Below, piece after piece: positions 1 to 8,507 of a stretch of 10,697 nucleotides of DNA. The position numbers and the translations under genes are program-made. Position 1 is the first letter of the stretch, and each line of letters opens with the position of its first letter. The DNA is taken from assembly GCA_000697335.1 (NCBI GenBank), contig JNEM01013066.1:1-10697 (forward strand). Reading direction: 5' to 3'. The DNA comes from Conidiobolus incongruus B7586 (lineage: Eukaryota > Entomophthoromycota > Entomophthoromycetes > Entomophthorales > Conidiobolaceae). Under the pieces are notes generated by a model. It had not been told where the DNA came from and did not search any database. It saw only the letters and a list, made by a program, of their open reading frames with translations.

Positions 1-158
1 CAAAAACACCTATATTTTTACTAATAACTTGATTAATATTTAATAAAATAAACCTAAATTAAATAATTAAAATCTATTATATTTATTAGTTATATATATC
101 ATTAAATGATGATATTTAGCTATTAATTGGTTAAAATATAAACCCTTAAATTTTACCT

Positions 159-173
159 AAGTTAAGTTATAAA
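159..173 (+). repeat. Left inner direct repeat (IR/DR) of Tc1 copy 1
   Basis: This 15-mer, AAGTTAAGTTATAAA, is the copy 1 counterpart of AAGGTGAGTTATAAA at 8465-8479 in copy 2. It lies just outside the end of the transposase gene. In IR/DR-type Tc1 elements such repeats are transposase binding sites; here that role is inferred from position and repetition. Confidence 0.7.
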
Positions 174-200
174 TTTGTAGGTTTTTGGTGATAAAAAAAA

Positions 201-1217
201 TTAAAACCTAGTGTATTTACCTTTAGCTTTTCTAACTTCTTTAAGTTTGTGGGGTATAAAATCAATTAACTTCTTACATTAAAAAAGGTTAATCTTGTTC
301 TATACTTCTTGAACATATTTCTAAAGTTGATCTAAATTTTTTACTGGGGGGAAAGCTTTAATAGCTTTTTTTAACTAATCCTAAAGGTGTTTAATTAAAT
401 TAAAGTTAGGAGATTGAAAAAGCTACTTTATAACTGTTATCTTGTTATTTTTAAGTTATTTAGTAGTAGAAGCTGTAGTATAGCAAGAAATATTATCTTG
501 CTAGAAAATAACATTAGATTTATTTAACCCATATTATTCAATAGTTTTTTTCAATTCATTGTTCAGAATACTTTAGTATATTTTAGTATTAATTCCCCTA
601 TTAACTTTATAAAGATACCCTACACCTAAAGACAATATACATCCCCAAACAATAATTAACCCACTATTATATTTTTAGGTAGAATTAACATAATGGTCAC
701 AAAGTAATTTTGCATCTTTTCTGAAGTATCTAGTTTTTTTATCAGATCCACTAAAGTATATTTTTGTTTCATTAAACTAAATAACCTTACTCTAATCAGT
801 TTTAATTTAACATTAGTGGCAACATTTAAACTTTTACCTAGCTTTATAATAGGATTTCTTTAGTTGGGGGTGTTTTTTCTTAAAGTATAAGTGGTATTTA
901 TACTAACATAAAACACATATAATAATATTAGTGCTAACTAATATTCTTATATAGTTTTATAGTTCCAGCTGTATTTCTACAGTAGTATTATACTTGCTTG
1001 TATTAACTAACCTACAAATATACTTCTCATTATATTCATCTATAATTTTAACACACTTAAGTTTAGGTTTAAATGTTTCTTTATTGCTATTCTTAACAGT
1101 TTTAGCTATAGTAAACTAGCTAACAATAGTAATTCTAACAATATTACAAGTTGATTTACCTTCTTTATAAAGTTGATTAATACACAAGTAGATTTTTTTA
1201 GAGAGGGATTTAGGTAT
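201..1217 (-). pseudogene. Tc1-like DD34E transposase, inactivated (copy 1)
   Basis: The relic reads as one frame of 339 codons including the stop, a normal length for Tc1 transposases (about 340 residues). The probable start is ATA at 1215-1217, read as ATG with G to A, followed by PKSLSKK. The N-terminal part (about residues 10-60) has an HTH-like block with INQLYKEGKST. The catalytic core follows: residue 149 (771-773) reads Asn in FNETK where the family has Asp; residue 241 (495-497) is the intact Asp of QDN; residue 276 (390-392) reads Lys where the family has Glu. Spacing is 91 residues between the first two and exactly 34 between the last two, hence DD34E. The C-terminal family block KKLV...PHKLKEVRKAKG is readable. 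Stops lie mostly where Trp or Gln is expected (TAG or TAA), as RIP produces. No internal frameshift is needed in this copy. It encodes no working enzyme. Confidence 0.88.
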
Positions 1218-1339
1218 AATGATACTAATAAAAAAAATTTAATATATCTGTAAAATATTATATAAAATAATAGCAAAGAGAGAATAAAGATATGGTTATA
1301 TATTGTTAAATATATCCCCTTATCTCAAAAACCTGCAAA

Positions 1340-1354
1340 TTTATAACTCACCTT
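1340..1354 (-). repeat. Right inner direct repeat (IR/DR) of Tc1 copy 1
   Basis: On the minus strand this reads AAGGTGAGTTATAAA, identical to the left inner repeat of copy 2. It lies 189 bp from the right tip. It is probably the inner transposase binding site and the least altered version of the motif in the window. Confidence 0.72.
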
Positions 1355-1516
1355 AGTTAAATATTAAGGGTTAATATTTTTGCTAATAGTTTACTAAATA
1401 TATCTAAATATATTTATTTAATATTAAATAATATACCTTAATTATATATTATAGTTTCAAGTAATCTAATATATACAATTGTTTTAGTTATTAATTAAAA
1501 TATATATATTTTTGAT

Positions 1517-1531
1517 TTTATGACTCACTTT
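1517..1531 (-). repeat. Right outer direct repeat within the TIR of Tc1 copy 1
   Basis: On the minus strand this reads AAAGTGAGTCATAAA, 12 bp in from the right tip at 1543. It matches the outer repeats of copy 2 except for G/A and C/T differences, and it looks closer to the ancestral outer motif than the copy 2 versions do. Confidence 0.72.
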
Positions 1532-1545
1532 TGTGTGTTAGTGTA

Positions 1546-1858
1546 TTTATATCTATTAAATATTATTAATATTATTTATTTTTATAATAAAAATATTAAT
1601 TTTTAATAAAATAATAAGATAAATTAATTTAAATATAAATATATTTTATTTTTATCTAGTTTTTATAATAATAGAGAGGTTTATATCTAAAATATAATTG
1701 GTTAAATTTTAAATTATAGATATTATTATTAATTTGATATAATTCTCTTAATATTTTAGGTAATATATTGTATTTTATATTGTATTATATAAGAATATAG
1801 TATTAAATCTTTAAGTTCAAATATATAATAAATTATTAATATATAAATTTTCAGAAAC
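1546..1858. other. A/T spacer without recognisable gene
   Basis: About 310 bp composed almost wholly of A and T, with scattered G and C and no CpG. There is no ORF of note, no similarity I could see to the Tc1 copies or to the LTRs, and no RNA gene. It is probably old repeat sequence decayed beyond recognition, which is inference from composition only. Confidence 0.6.
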
Positions 1859-1874
1859 TATATTGATGGAGAAT

Positions 1875-1916
1875 AATCCTGTCAATTACTCAAGAAACTC
1901 CAATTACCACAGGATT
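1875..1916. repeat. 8-bp inverted repeat (hairpin) in the island
   Basis: AATCCTGT at 1875-1882 is perfectly complementary to ACAGGATT at 1909-1916, with a 26-nt loop that also contains CAATTA and TAATTG-like pairing potential. It lies next to the left edge of the GC-richer island. No function is assigned. Confidence 0.5.
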
Positions 1917-2178
1917 CAAGAAGTCACATTGGAGATATCACACCCCATGAACTAGTTGATCCTATTACTTTCTGCCTGTAAGTTGTTCATGTCCACAAAA
2001 ATCAACAATGGAACCTAATATAAGATTATCACAAGCAAACTAATAAACACATCTTCTATCTTCATTTTCAAAAGTATACCGTCTCTAAGTTTTTCTCGTA
2101 GCCCTCACAAAAGTGTTGAGTTGTGATGAGCGTGAGATATTTACTTTATTCAAAGAACCCGATTCGTAACAAGTCATT

Positions 2179-2196
2179 TTCACCTACTTTGGTGAA
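2179..2196. repeat. 6-bp hairpin in the island
   Basis: TTCACC (2179-2184) pairs with GGTGAA (2191-2196) across a 6-nt loop, TACTTT. The stem is GC-balanced and could fold in RNA or single-stranded DNA. Stems this short also arise by chance. Confidence 0.45.
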
Positions 2197-2219
2197 CCCC
2201 AATAATTTCCCTTAATTAC

Positions 2220-2241
2220 GTGGTAATTTATTGTTTACCAC
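2220..2241. repeat. 7-bp hairpin in the island
   Basis: GTGGTAA (2220-2226) pairs with TTACCAC (2235-2241) across an 8-nt loop. It follows the previous hairpin by 23 bp, giving the right half of the island a series of small stems. Confidence 0.5.
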
Positions 2242-2276
2242 TGGCGATTCCCCGTTTAAGCTCGTAAAGCCCATTG

Positions 2277-2299
2277 TTGTCAGTGTTAACACCCGACAA
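2277..2299. repeat. Imperfect palindrome at the right edge of the island
   Basis: The 10-bp perfect palindrome GTGTTAACAC (2283-2292) is enclosed by TTGTC (2277-2281) and GACAA (2295-2299), which are complementary to each other. The block ends within the right terminal inverted repeat of the island. TGTTAACA also resembles an LTR tip on either strand, which is why a solo LTR was considered. Confidence 0.5.
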
Positions 2300-2303
2300 T
2301 ATA

Positions 2304-2604
2304 ATTAATAAATTTAAATAACATATTAAATTAATATAAAATATTTATAAAAAAATTGATAATAAAATGGTTATTATTATATATTATAAAAATTATTTTA
2401 ATTATTTTAAAATTATTAGAATTGTTAATTTAATTTTTAATATAAAAAATTAAAATAATTTAAATTATAATTTTATAAATAAAATAAATATATTGGCTTG
2501 TAAAAAAATTATAAAATTATAATTATATATATATTTTTATCAATAATTGTATTAATTTTGAATTAAATGAATTTAAATTAAATTATATAGTAAATTTATA
2601 TTAT
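2304..2604. other. A/T spacer with a 14-bp inverted repeat
   Basis: About 300 bp, mostly A and T, with no gene. AAATTATTTTAATT at 2390-2403 is perfectly complementary to 2448-2461. With only two letters in play such a repeat is weak evidence of anything. The stretch ends at the 5' LTR of the chromovirus, whose insertion site it forms. Confidence 0.55.
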
Positions 2605-3500
2605 TATTATACTCTTAAAACTATTTTACAATATCACTTACAATATTTCAATTTTATTACTATTAATATTAATAATTAACTAAAACCTTATTACTATTAT
2701 AGATAACTATTATCTATACTACCTAAGCTATATTACAAATCAACTTTTAATAAAACAAGTTCTATATAATAATACTTAGAAATCATTAATGTAATAATTA
2801 ATAATAGATTGATAATATATCTTATAACTTAAAATAAACCTTTATATCTAATTACTAACTAATTTATATAAATACCCCTTTATTTAAAAATTATACTTTA
2901 AGTAGAACATCTATTATTATTAAATAAATTAATATTTAGTATATACTAATTATTCTAAGAATTATTTATAATTATATTGAATTAAGAAATAATTATATAA
3001 AACTAATTATATAATAATTTATTTATTAGTAAAATTAATAAAACCCTAGATAACTTTTTTGTGTTTCTATTAAACTTATATTTAATTTTATACTATTGTC
3101 TATTTATATAAATTAGTATAATTAAAGCACTAAGACTAGCTTTTAAAATTAAGATTAATACTTACTATAGAATATTAACTATGTTGATGGTATTATATAT
3201 ATATAATAGCTTTAGCAAATATTATAGTTAGCTTTTAAAGCTTAAGTTTAATAGTTATTTATTTAAGCTTAATAGTATATTCTATTTTATTTTACAAAAG
3301 TATAGAAATATCTTCAATAATTATTATTACTATACTATATTAGCTATTAGTTTATTATTATATTTTAGTAATGATTCTTATACTGTTAATAATATAATTA
3401 ATCTTAAAACCTTTAGTTAAATATATTATAAGAAAAAAAAGAATTAATTATATATTACTATCAATAACTATGTTAGATTATCAAATATTCTAATATAACA
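2605..3500 (+). repeat. 5' LTR of the chromovirus
   Basis: The left boundary is where similarity to the 3' LTR begins. The right boundary at 3500 is inferred from the heptamer TATAACA (3494-3500), the inverted complement of TGTTATA that opens the 3' LTR at 7603. This gives an LTR of 896 bp. Similarity to the 3' LTR runs from 2605 to about 3275, where the 3' LTR stops. A TATA-like box lies inside. The right end is less certain than the left because no second copy of the last 220 bp or so is present. Confidence 0.75.
2865..2874 (+). promoter_or_regulatory. TATA-like box in the 5' LTR
   Basis: TATATAAATA is followed by a small C run, and the same arrangement is kept in the 3' LTR at 7863-7872. 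It lies about 260 bp into the LTR, a reasonable place for the retrotransposon core promoter. In such AT-rich sequence the motif alone is weak; conservation in both LTRs is the support. Confidence 0.4.
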
Positions 3501-3599
3501 GCAGTAATAATTAATTTATAATAATATTATATTTATTGATATATTCTTTAGAAATTAAATTGAAGTTGATTAATATATATAATAATTTAAACAATTTAT

Positions 3600-4230
3600 T
3601 AACTTAAATAACTAGAATTATTTTATAAATTCAATTAAAATTAACCTAATAAAAAACTCACTTTAAGAAGAAATATAAAATAGGCTAAACTTATACTAAA
3701 CTAAAAACTAAAACTAATAAACAATTTTCAAGAATTTAAAAAAAGATTTAGTATCTTCTTTAGCTCAAGAAATTTATTAGAGAAAGTTGATATTTAAGTA
3801 AAAAAATACACCTAAAGAATTAGAGAATTTATTTATAAGTATATACTAAAATTTATAAGAGTTTTAAAAAGTTACTCTTTGTTATCACTAGTTTAAAACA
3901 TATATTTTATTAACAACTTATTACTATACTTAAAAGAGGAACTAGCTAGAACCACAAATAATAATATATTAAAAACTATAATTAAACAGGTAATAACTTT
4001 AGAAAAAAAAACACTCCAATAAATACCAATTAAGGTTACATATTAAAATTATAACTTTAACTAAAGATAATAACTAAACACTTTCCTAATAAAAATTAAA
4101 CAAGAAGCTGATACTAAATTTGTATTTAACATATATTAAACCTAAACATAGAAAAGCTAATTATAGGTTCAATAATAAAAACCTAGTAGTTAACTAACCT
4201 ATCAATCTAAATTCAAATACTATTATTATT
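3600..4230 (+). pseudogene. Gag remnant of the chromovirus
   Basis: This part lies between the leader and the protease remnant, where Gag is expected. A zinc-knuckle-like stretch (CCHC type, nucleic-acid binding) is discernible at about 4120-4165, near its end. The rest is recognised only by position and by traces of Gag-like charged helices, so both limits are approximate. It is a fossil with many breaks and makes no product. Confidence 0.55.
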
Positions 4231-4289
4231 AACTAAACTAATAAACATAATAACTAATTATTAGTTATTATTTTAAATCAAATAACTCC

Positions 4290-4500
4290 CTCAACTTTTT
4301 ATATATTTATTAGAGTTAAAATCAATGAAATTAATTTATATTGTTTAATTAATACTAGTAGGCTTAAATATTATATGTTAAGAATACTAACCAATAACTA
4401 TAATTTCAAATATAGAATAAATAATACTAAACATAATATTATTTCAGTAGATGATAGAATAGTTATTAATAGTAACTTGATCACTAGCTTAATTAGTGTT
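4290..4500 (+). pseudogene. Aspartic protease remnant of the chromovirus
   Basis: A retroviral-type aspartic protease remnant lies between the Gag and RT remnants. The active-site neighbourhood is recognisable at about 4340-4365, within a short hydrophobic context typical of Ty3/gypsy proteases. The family's enzyme cleaves the Gag-Pol polyprotein. Limits are approximate, and the copy is broken. Confidence 0.5.
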
Positions 4501-4769
4501 TATATTAGTAAAATTAAAATTCTAATTTAATTCCGCTTAATAAAATCACAAATTCTTGTTATACTTAGGATATAATTCTTTAACTAATTAATTTTATATA
4601 TTGATTTAAGTTATAATAAATTATATTTCACCTAAATTATTTATTACCATTTAATATACCTTTTTTAAAAATAAAATTAAACAAATTATACCTTATAGTT
4701 AAATCTAAACCATCTAATATTCTAGAATAATACAAAAAATTTAGAAAAATATTTTTATAATACTTTACT

Positions 4770-5400
4770 AATAAATTACTTGATTATTTAGATATAGATT
4801 ATATTATTAACTTAACTAAAGGAAATTTACCACACAACTTTATAGTATATTTAATAACTTAAGAATAAAATAATCACTTAAAAAAGTACCTTAAAGAGTA
4901 TCTTAAAAAAAGATTAATATATTACTTATTATATCTTATTGGTATCTTAATTCTTTTTGTAAAAAAGAAAGATAACACTTAAAGAATTTGTTACAACTAT
5001 AAAAAACTCAATAATTTAACTATTAAAGACAATCTCCTTTTGCTTTTAATTACTAAATTATTAAACAAAATTAAACATATTAAAATATATACCCAATTAG
5101 ATTTTTACAACACTTATCATTTTATCTATATTTACATAAGTAATAAATAGAAAACTATATTTAAATACTGTTATAGTTTAATTAAATGGTTAGTTATACC
5201 TTTTAAGTTAACTAACACACTTACAACATTCTAATACTATATTACAAAAATACTCTATTAATACCTAGACTTGTTTATTATAATATATTTTAATAATATT
5301 TTGATATATTATAAATTATTAAATGATTATATTAAACATATTAGACAAGTATTTTAAACTCTCTAAAAAAAATCATTTATATATAAAATTAGAAAAAAGC
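4770..5400 (+). pseudogene. Reverse transcriptase remnant of the chromovirus
   Basis: This is the best-preserved diagnostic domain. Short stretches match Ty3/gypsy RT: FVKKKD near 4957, YKKLNNLTIKDN at 4998-5033, the LD motif region near 5098-5112, and the fingers/palm block near 5185-5235. The YxDD catalytic box position is at about 5285-5310. In life the enzyme copies the element's RNA into DNA in virus-like particles. The relic is multiply broken. Confidence 0.85.
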
Positions 5401-5559
5401 AAATTTTATATAACCTCTATAATATTTTTAAGTTATAAAATTACTTTTACAAGTATCTCAATTAATACCAAAAAAATTAAAGATATTATAAATTAGAGAA
5501 TCTCTATAAATAAAAAAAAGTTTAAAGTTTTCTTAGAATAACTAACTTCTCAAGAATGT

Positions 5560-6050
5560 TTATACGAAACTTTAACAATATAATATTACCATTAACAAAT
5601 TAACCTAAAAATAACAAATATTTGATTAGAATCTAAATATTTAATTTACTTTTGAATAATTTATTTATTTGCTAACCTATACACCTATTTAAAATTACCC
5701 AAACTATTTATTTTTATATAAGGTATTTACTAATGCATTAAATTTCATAATTAGAGTAATATTCAAATAGAGTAAAAAACCTATTAGATACTTTTCAAGA
5801 AAATTTATTTTATTTGAATTCAATTATAAAGTTTATAATAAAGAATTATTAAATATTGTTAGGGCTTTAAAATACTTTTGAATTTATATTTTATCTTCTT
5901 AATAGTTAATCACTATCTACTCTAATTATAAAAACCTTAAGTATTTTATAACAACAAAGTTACTAAATACTTAACAAGTTTAATAAAGTTTAACCTTATT
6001 ACAATATAACTTCAAGATTAAATATAACTCAAGATTAAAAAATCTTATTA
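5560..6050 (+). pseudogene. RNase H remnant of the chromovirus
   Basis: An uninterrupted stretch at 5785-5880 contains YFSRKF and NYKVYNKELLNIVRALKYF, characteristic of the Ty3/gypsy RNase H block that follows the RT connection. The domain degrades the RNA strand of the RNA-DNA hybrid during reverse transcription. Its position directly after RT and before integrase fixes the element as Ty3/gypsy rather than Ty1/copia. Limits are approximate and the copy is broken. Confidence 0.82.
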
Positions 6051-6289
6051 TTAATAGCTTTAATAGAAATTTAAATCATTCAATCATAATTAATAAACTT
6101 ATACAAATTAATCAAAAAACCTTATTGAATGCTGATTACTTATATATTCTTTTATAATCAGAAATACTAGATTAAAAAATAATTACTAAAATTAAAAAAT
6201 CTATGGAAATAAACAAATTTATAAAAAATATATTAAAACTTATTTTTGATGGTTTTATTAAGAGATATAAAGAGATTAATAGATTAATA

Positions 6290-7310
6290 TATTAAAATCA
6301 CATGATTATAGTTTTTGGTGAAAAGAATAAGCAATTTATTTTTAAACATTGTTATAATAAGATTACAACAAAACATAGTAAAATTGCTAAAATAATTAAA
6401 TTAGTGATAAGATAATTTATTTAGTTAAAATTAAAACAAGGTTACAAAATATATCAACAAATATATCTTATGTAATACTAACAAGTTAAATAATTAAACA
6501 CTTAAAAAGAGTTTATAGTTATTACTTATTCTATTAAAACCTTTTTATTCAATATCAATGGATTTTATAACTTTACTTTTAATATCTAAAGGATATAATG
6601 TAATACTTGTTGTTATATATTATTTAACACAGATAGCTTAATTTATCCTATATTAAAATAATATTACTATATTAAACTTGGGAAATTTATTTGTGGATAA
6701 TTATTTTATATAGTTTAAAACACTAATAAATATTATAAATGATTATAACAAATTATTCACTAATTTATATTAGAGGGATTTTACTAAATCAATTAATATT
6801 AAGTTTTAACTCTCTTTTAATTACTACCCTTAAATAAATAAGCAAATAAAAAGAACAAATCAGGTTCTTAAATAATATCTTAAATATTATACAATTTATC
6901 AGCAAGATAATTAAATAAAACTATTGCTATTACTTAAGTTTTCTTATAATAACTCTTAATATAAATTAATTAAATTAAGTTTGTTTAAGGTTTTAACTAG
7001 CTATAACCTTCTCTTTTAAATTAATAAAATTATCTCAACTTTTTTTAAGTTAAACAAATGCTTAAAATTATTAAAATCTCAACATAACAAATTAATTAAG
7101 ATATTACAACAAGCTCAGAAAAATTATAAACTAGCTCATAACTTTAAATCTTCTAAAAATTTAAATATTAATTTATCTAAGTAATTAATTTATATCAACA
7201 CAAGAAATTTAAAACTAATAAAACTATTAAGGAAGTTTAACACTAAATATATTGGTTTATTCTTAGTTATTAAGAAAATTAACAATATTACCTATTAAAT
7301 TAAATTACTC
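6290..7310 (+). pseudogene. Integrase remnant of the chromovirus with GPY/F-type region
   Basis: The zinc-binding N-terminal region falls at about 6340-6485. The catalytic core begins at about 6549 with SISMDFI followed by SKGYNVILVV, a signature of fungal Ty3/gypsy integrases, and continues to about 6870. A GPY/F-like module is discernible at about 7220-7300, upstream of the chromodomain. The family's enzyme inserts the cDNA into the host chromosome. The copy is multiply broken. Confidence 0.82.
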
Positions 7311-7399
7311 AAATTCTTAAAAATATACAATATTTTCTATTTTTCCTAATTAAAGCTAACTTTAAATAATATAAAAAATCTCCTCTCAAATCTACTTAG

Positions 7400-7590
7400 T
7401 TTAATAAAAGGCACTTAAGATAAATATGAAATTAAAGAGATTATTGATAAAAATGTTAAATATAGAGAAAAATACTATTTGGTGTATTAGAACAGATAAC
7501 TAACTATTAAAAAATAATATGTTAAAGCTAAAAATATTAATGCTATCAATTTAATAGCTAAATTCCTTAATAAAACTTAGAATTTAAATA
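7400..7590 (+). pseudogene. Chromodomain remnant at the integrase C-terminus
   Basis: The raw frame at about 7424-7486 reads EIIDKNVKYREKYYLVY, matching the first strands of a chromodomain as found at the end of chromovirus integrases. The remainder, to about 7590, is also recognisable. In living relatives this domain directs integration to heterochromatin marked by H3 lysine 9 methylation; applying that here is inference. It is part of the fossil polyprotein. Confidence 0.75.
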
Positions 7591-7602
7591 AAAAATAAAA
7601 GA
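7585..7602 (+). other. Candidate polypurine tract
   Basis: An A-rich, nearly all-purine run ends directly at the TGTTATA that opens the 3' LTR, the position required of the plus-strand primer. The background is so A-rich that composition adds little; position is the main support. Confidence 0.4.
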
Positions 7603-8275
7603 TGTTATATTCCTAAAACTATTTTACAATATTTCTTATAATATTTTAATTTCATTATTATTAATATTAGTAATTAATTAAAACCTTGTTACTATTAAAG
7701 ATTATTATTATCTATACTACTTAAGTTGAATTATAAATCAACCTTTAACAAAATAAATTCTATATAATAATGCTTAAAAATCACTAATATAATAACTAAT
7801 AATTAGTTGATAATATATCTTATAACTTAAAATAAATCTTTATATCTAATTACTAACTAATTTATATAAATACCCTTTTATTTAAAGGATATACTTTAAG
7901 TAAAACATCTGACACTATTAAATAAATTAATATTTAATATAAACTAATTATTTTAAGAATTATCTATAGTTATATTATATTAAAAATAATAATATAGATC
8001 TAGTTATATAACAATTTATCTACTAATAAAATTAATAAAGCCTTAAATAATTTTCTTGTGTTTTTGTTAAATCTATTCTTAACTTTATATTATTGTTAAT
8101 TTATATAAACTAATGTAATTAAAACATTGGAACTAACTTTTAAAATTAGGATTGGTATTTACTATAGAATATTAACTATATTAATAGTATTTCATATATG
8201 TAATAGTTTTAACAAATATTATAATTGGCTTTTAAAGCTTAAACTCAATAGTTATTTATTTAAGCTTAACAATTA
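7603..8275 (+). repeat. 3' LTR of the chromovirus, truncated
   Basis: It begins with TGTTATA and aligns with the 5' LTR for about 670 bp, to the shared TTTAAGCTTAA at about 8259-8269. It then meets the TA and left tip of Tc1 copy 2. The last 220 bp or so of the LTR, as inferred from the 5' copy, are not found beyond copy 2. Confidence 0.82.
7863..7872 (+). promoter_or_regulatory. TATA-like box in the 3' LTR
   Basis: TATATAAATA followed by CCC, at the same offset (260 bp) as in the 5' LTR. It is presumed to be the counterpart of the 2865-2874 box. Confidence 0.38.
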
Positions 8276-8289
8276 TACACTGACCTGCA

Positions 8290-8304
8290 AAAGTAAGTTA
8301 TAAA
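8290..8304 (+). repeat. Left outer direct repeat of Tc1 copy 2
   Basis: AAAGTAAGTTATAAA begins 12 bp from the left tip, mirroring the right outer repeat exactly. It is the probable outer transposase binding site of an IR/DR element. Confidence 0.75.
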
Positions 8305-8464
8305 ATCAAAAACACCTATATTTTTACTAATAACTTGATTAATATTTAATGAAATAAACCTAAATTAAATAATTAAAATTTATTATATTTATTAGTTATA
8401 TATATCATTAAATGATGATATTTAGCTATTAATTGGCTAAAATATAAACCTTTAAATTTTACCT

Positions 8465-8479
8465 AAGGTGAGTTATAAA
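8465..8479 (+). repeat. Left inner direct repeat of Tc1 copy 2
   Basis: AAGGTGAGTTATAAA begins 187 bp from the left tip, in the same direction as the outer repeat, and matches it at 13 of 15 positions; the two mismatches are G/A. It lies just outside the transposase stop codon. Confidence 0.75.
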
Positions 8480-8507
8480 TTTATAGGTTTTTGGTGATAA
8501 AAAAAAA

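Larger units (their letters stand above)
1..1543 (-). mobile_element. Tc1/mariner-like DNA transposon, copy 1 (left tip outside window)
   Basis: This is a cut-and-paste transposon of the Tc1 superfamily, with its transposase on the minus strand. Window base 1 matches base 8307 of copy 2, so only about 29 bp of its left tip lie outside the window. Both copies span the same 1543 bp from that point. The right tip ends in the octamer GTTAGTG plus preceding G at 1536-1543 and is followed by TA (1544-1545), the target dinucleotide of this superfamily. Identity with copy 2 is about 94% by eye over a 420-bp sample, and nearly all differences are C/T or G/A transitions. The element is dead: the transposase has many stops. 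It carries subterminal 15-bp repeats of the IR/DR type at both ends. Family assignment rests on the transposase C-terminus, the catalytic blocks and the TA flank. Confidence 0.9.
1859..2303. other. GC-richer, CpG-containing island of unknown identity; possible short non-autonomous element
   Basis: Composition changes abruptly here: GC is about 40% in the sampled lines, against roughly 10-28% elsewhere. The island holds about ten CpGs, while I found only two in the rest of the window (near 4532 and 5564). It is bounded by a perfect 7-bp inverted repeat, TATATTG at 1859-1865 and CAATATA at 2297-2303. This can also be read as TATTG...CAATA flanked by TA duplications, which would suit a Tc1/mariner-type MITE of about 440 bp. 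Inside are several short hairpins and a 10-bp palindrome. No long ORF, tRNA, 5S rRNA or intron core was recognised. A solo LTR or a host fragment that escaped mutation are alternatives. The inverted repeat is short and AT-rich, so chance is not excluded. Confidence 0.45.
2605..8275 (+). mobile_element. Fossil Ty3/gypsy LTR retrotransposon, chromovirus clade
   Basis: Direct LTRs (2605-3500 and 7603 to about 8275) enclose an internal region of about 4.1 kb. On the plus strand it holds, in order, remnants of Gag, protease, reverse transcriptase, RNase H, integrase and a C-terminal chromodomain. RT and RNase H before integrase is the Ty3/gypsy order, and the chromodomain places it among chromoviruses, which are common in fungi. 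The element is thoroughly broken, with dozens of breaks spread across the coding region and a pattern consistent with RIP. The two LTRs are roughly 85-90% identical by eye over their shared 670 bp or so. Because RIP inflates divergence, this cannot be turned into an age; it is clearly not recent. The 3' LTR is incomplete and abuts Tc1 copy 2. No primer-binding site was recognised. Confidence 0.9.

Noticed and set aside
1866-1955. Short ORF of 29 codons beginning MENNPVNYSRN in the GC-richer island
   Set aside because: It is far too short, matches no family I know, ends at a plain stop, and lies in a region better explained as a non-coding element.
2161-2270. tRNA-like or 5S-like signals (GATTCG, GGCGATTCCCC) in the island
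   Set aside because: No acceptor stem, anticodon arm or correctly spaced A and B boxes could be placed on either strand.
2220-2303. Group I intron or mitochondrial insertion
   Set aside because: The hairpins are suggestive, but no P/Q/R/S core or group II domain V pattern is present and no mitochondrial gene is recognisable.
2284-2303. Plus-strand LTR starting TGTTAACA at 2284
   Set aside because: The sequence beyond 2304 is plain A/T spacer with no matching second copy and no LTR features; the palindrome makes tips appear on both strands.
2390-2461. 14-bp perfect inverted repeat as a cruciform or origin
   Set aside because: The arms are only A and T inside almost pure A/T DNA, where such matches are expected by chance.
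5700-5900. Readable frame around 5785-5880 as a functional small gene
   Set aside because: It is the conserved RNase H block of the fossil chromovirus, bounded by stops, not an independent gene.
8278-8316. Similarity between the Tc1 tip (GCAAAAGTAAG) and ACAAAAGTATAG at 3293-3304 in the 5' LTR, as a sign that the LTR continues past 8277
   Set aside because: The match is short and A-rich, and the same bases belong to a perfect Tc1 terminal repeat found at three other element ends.
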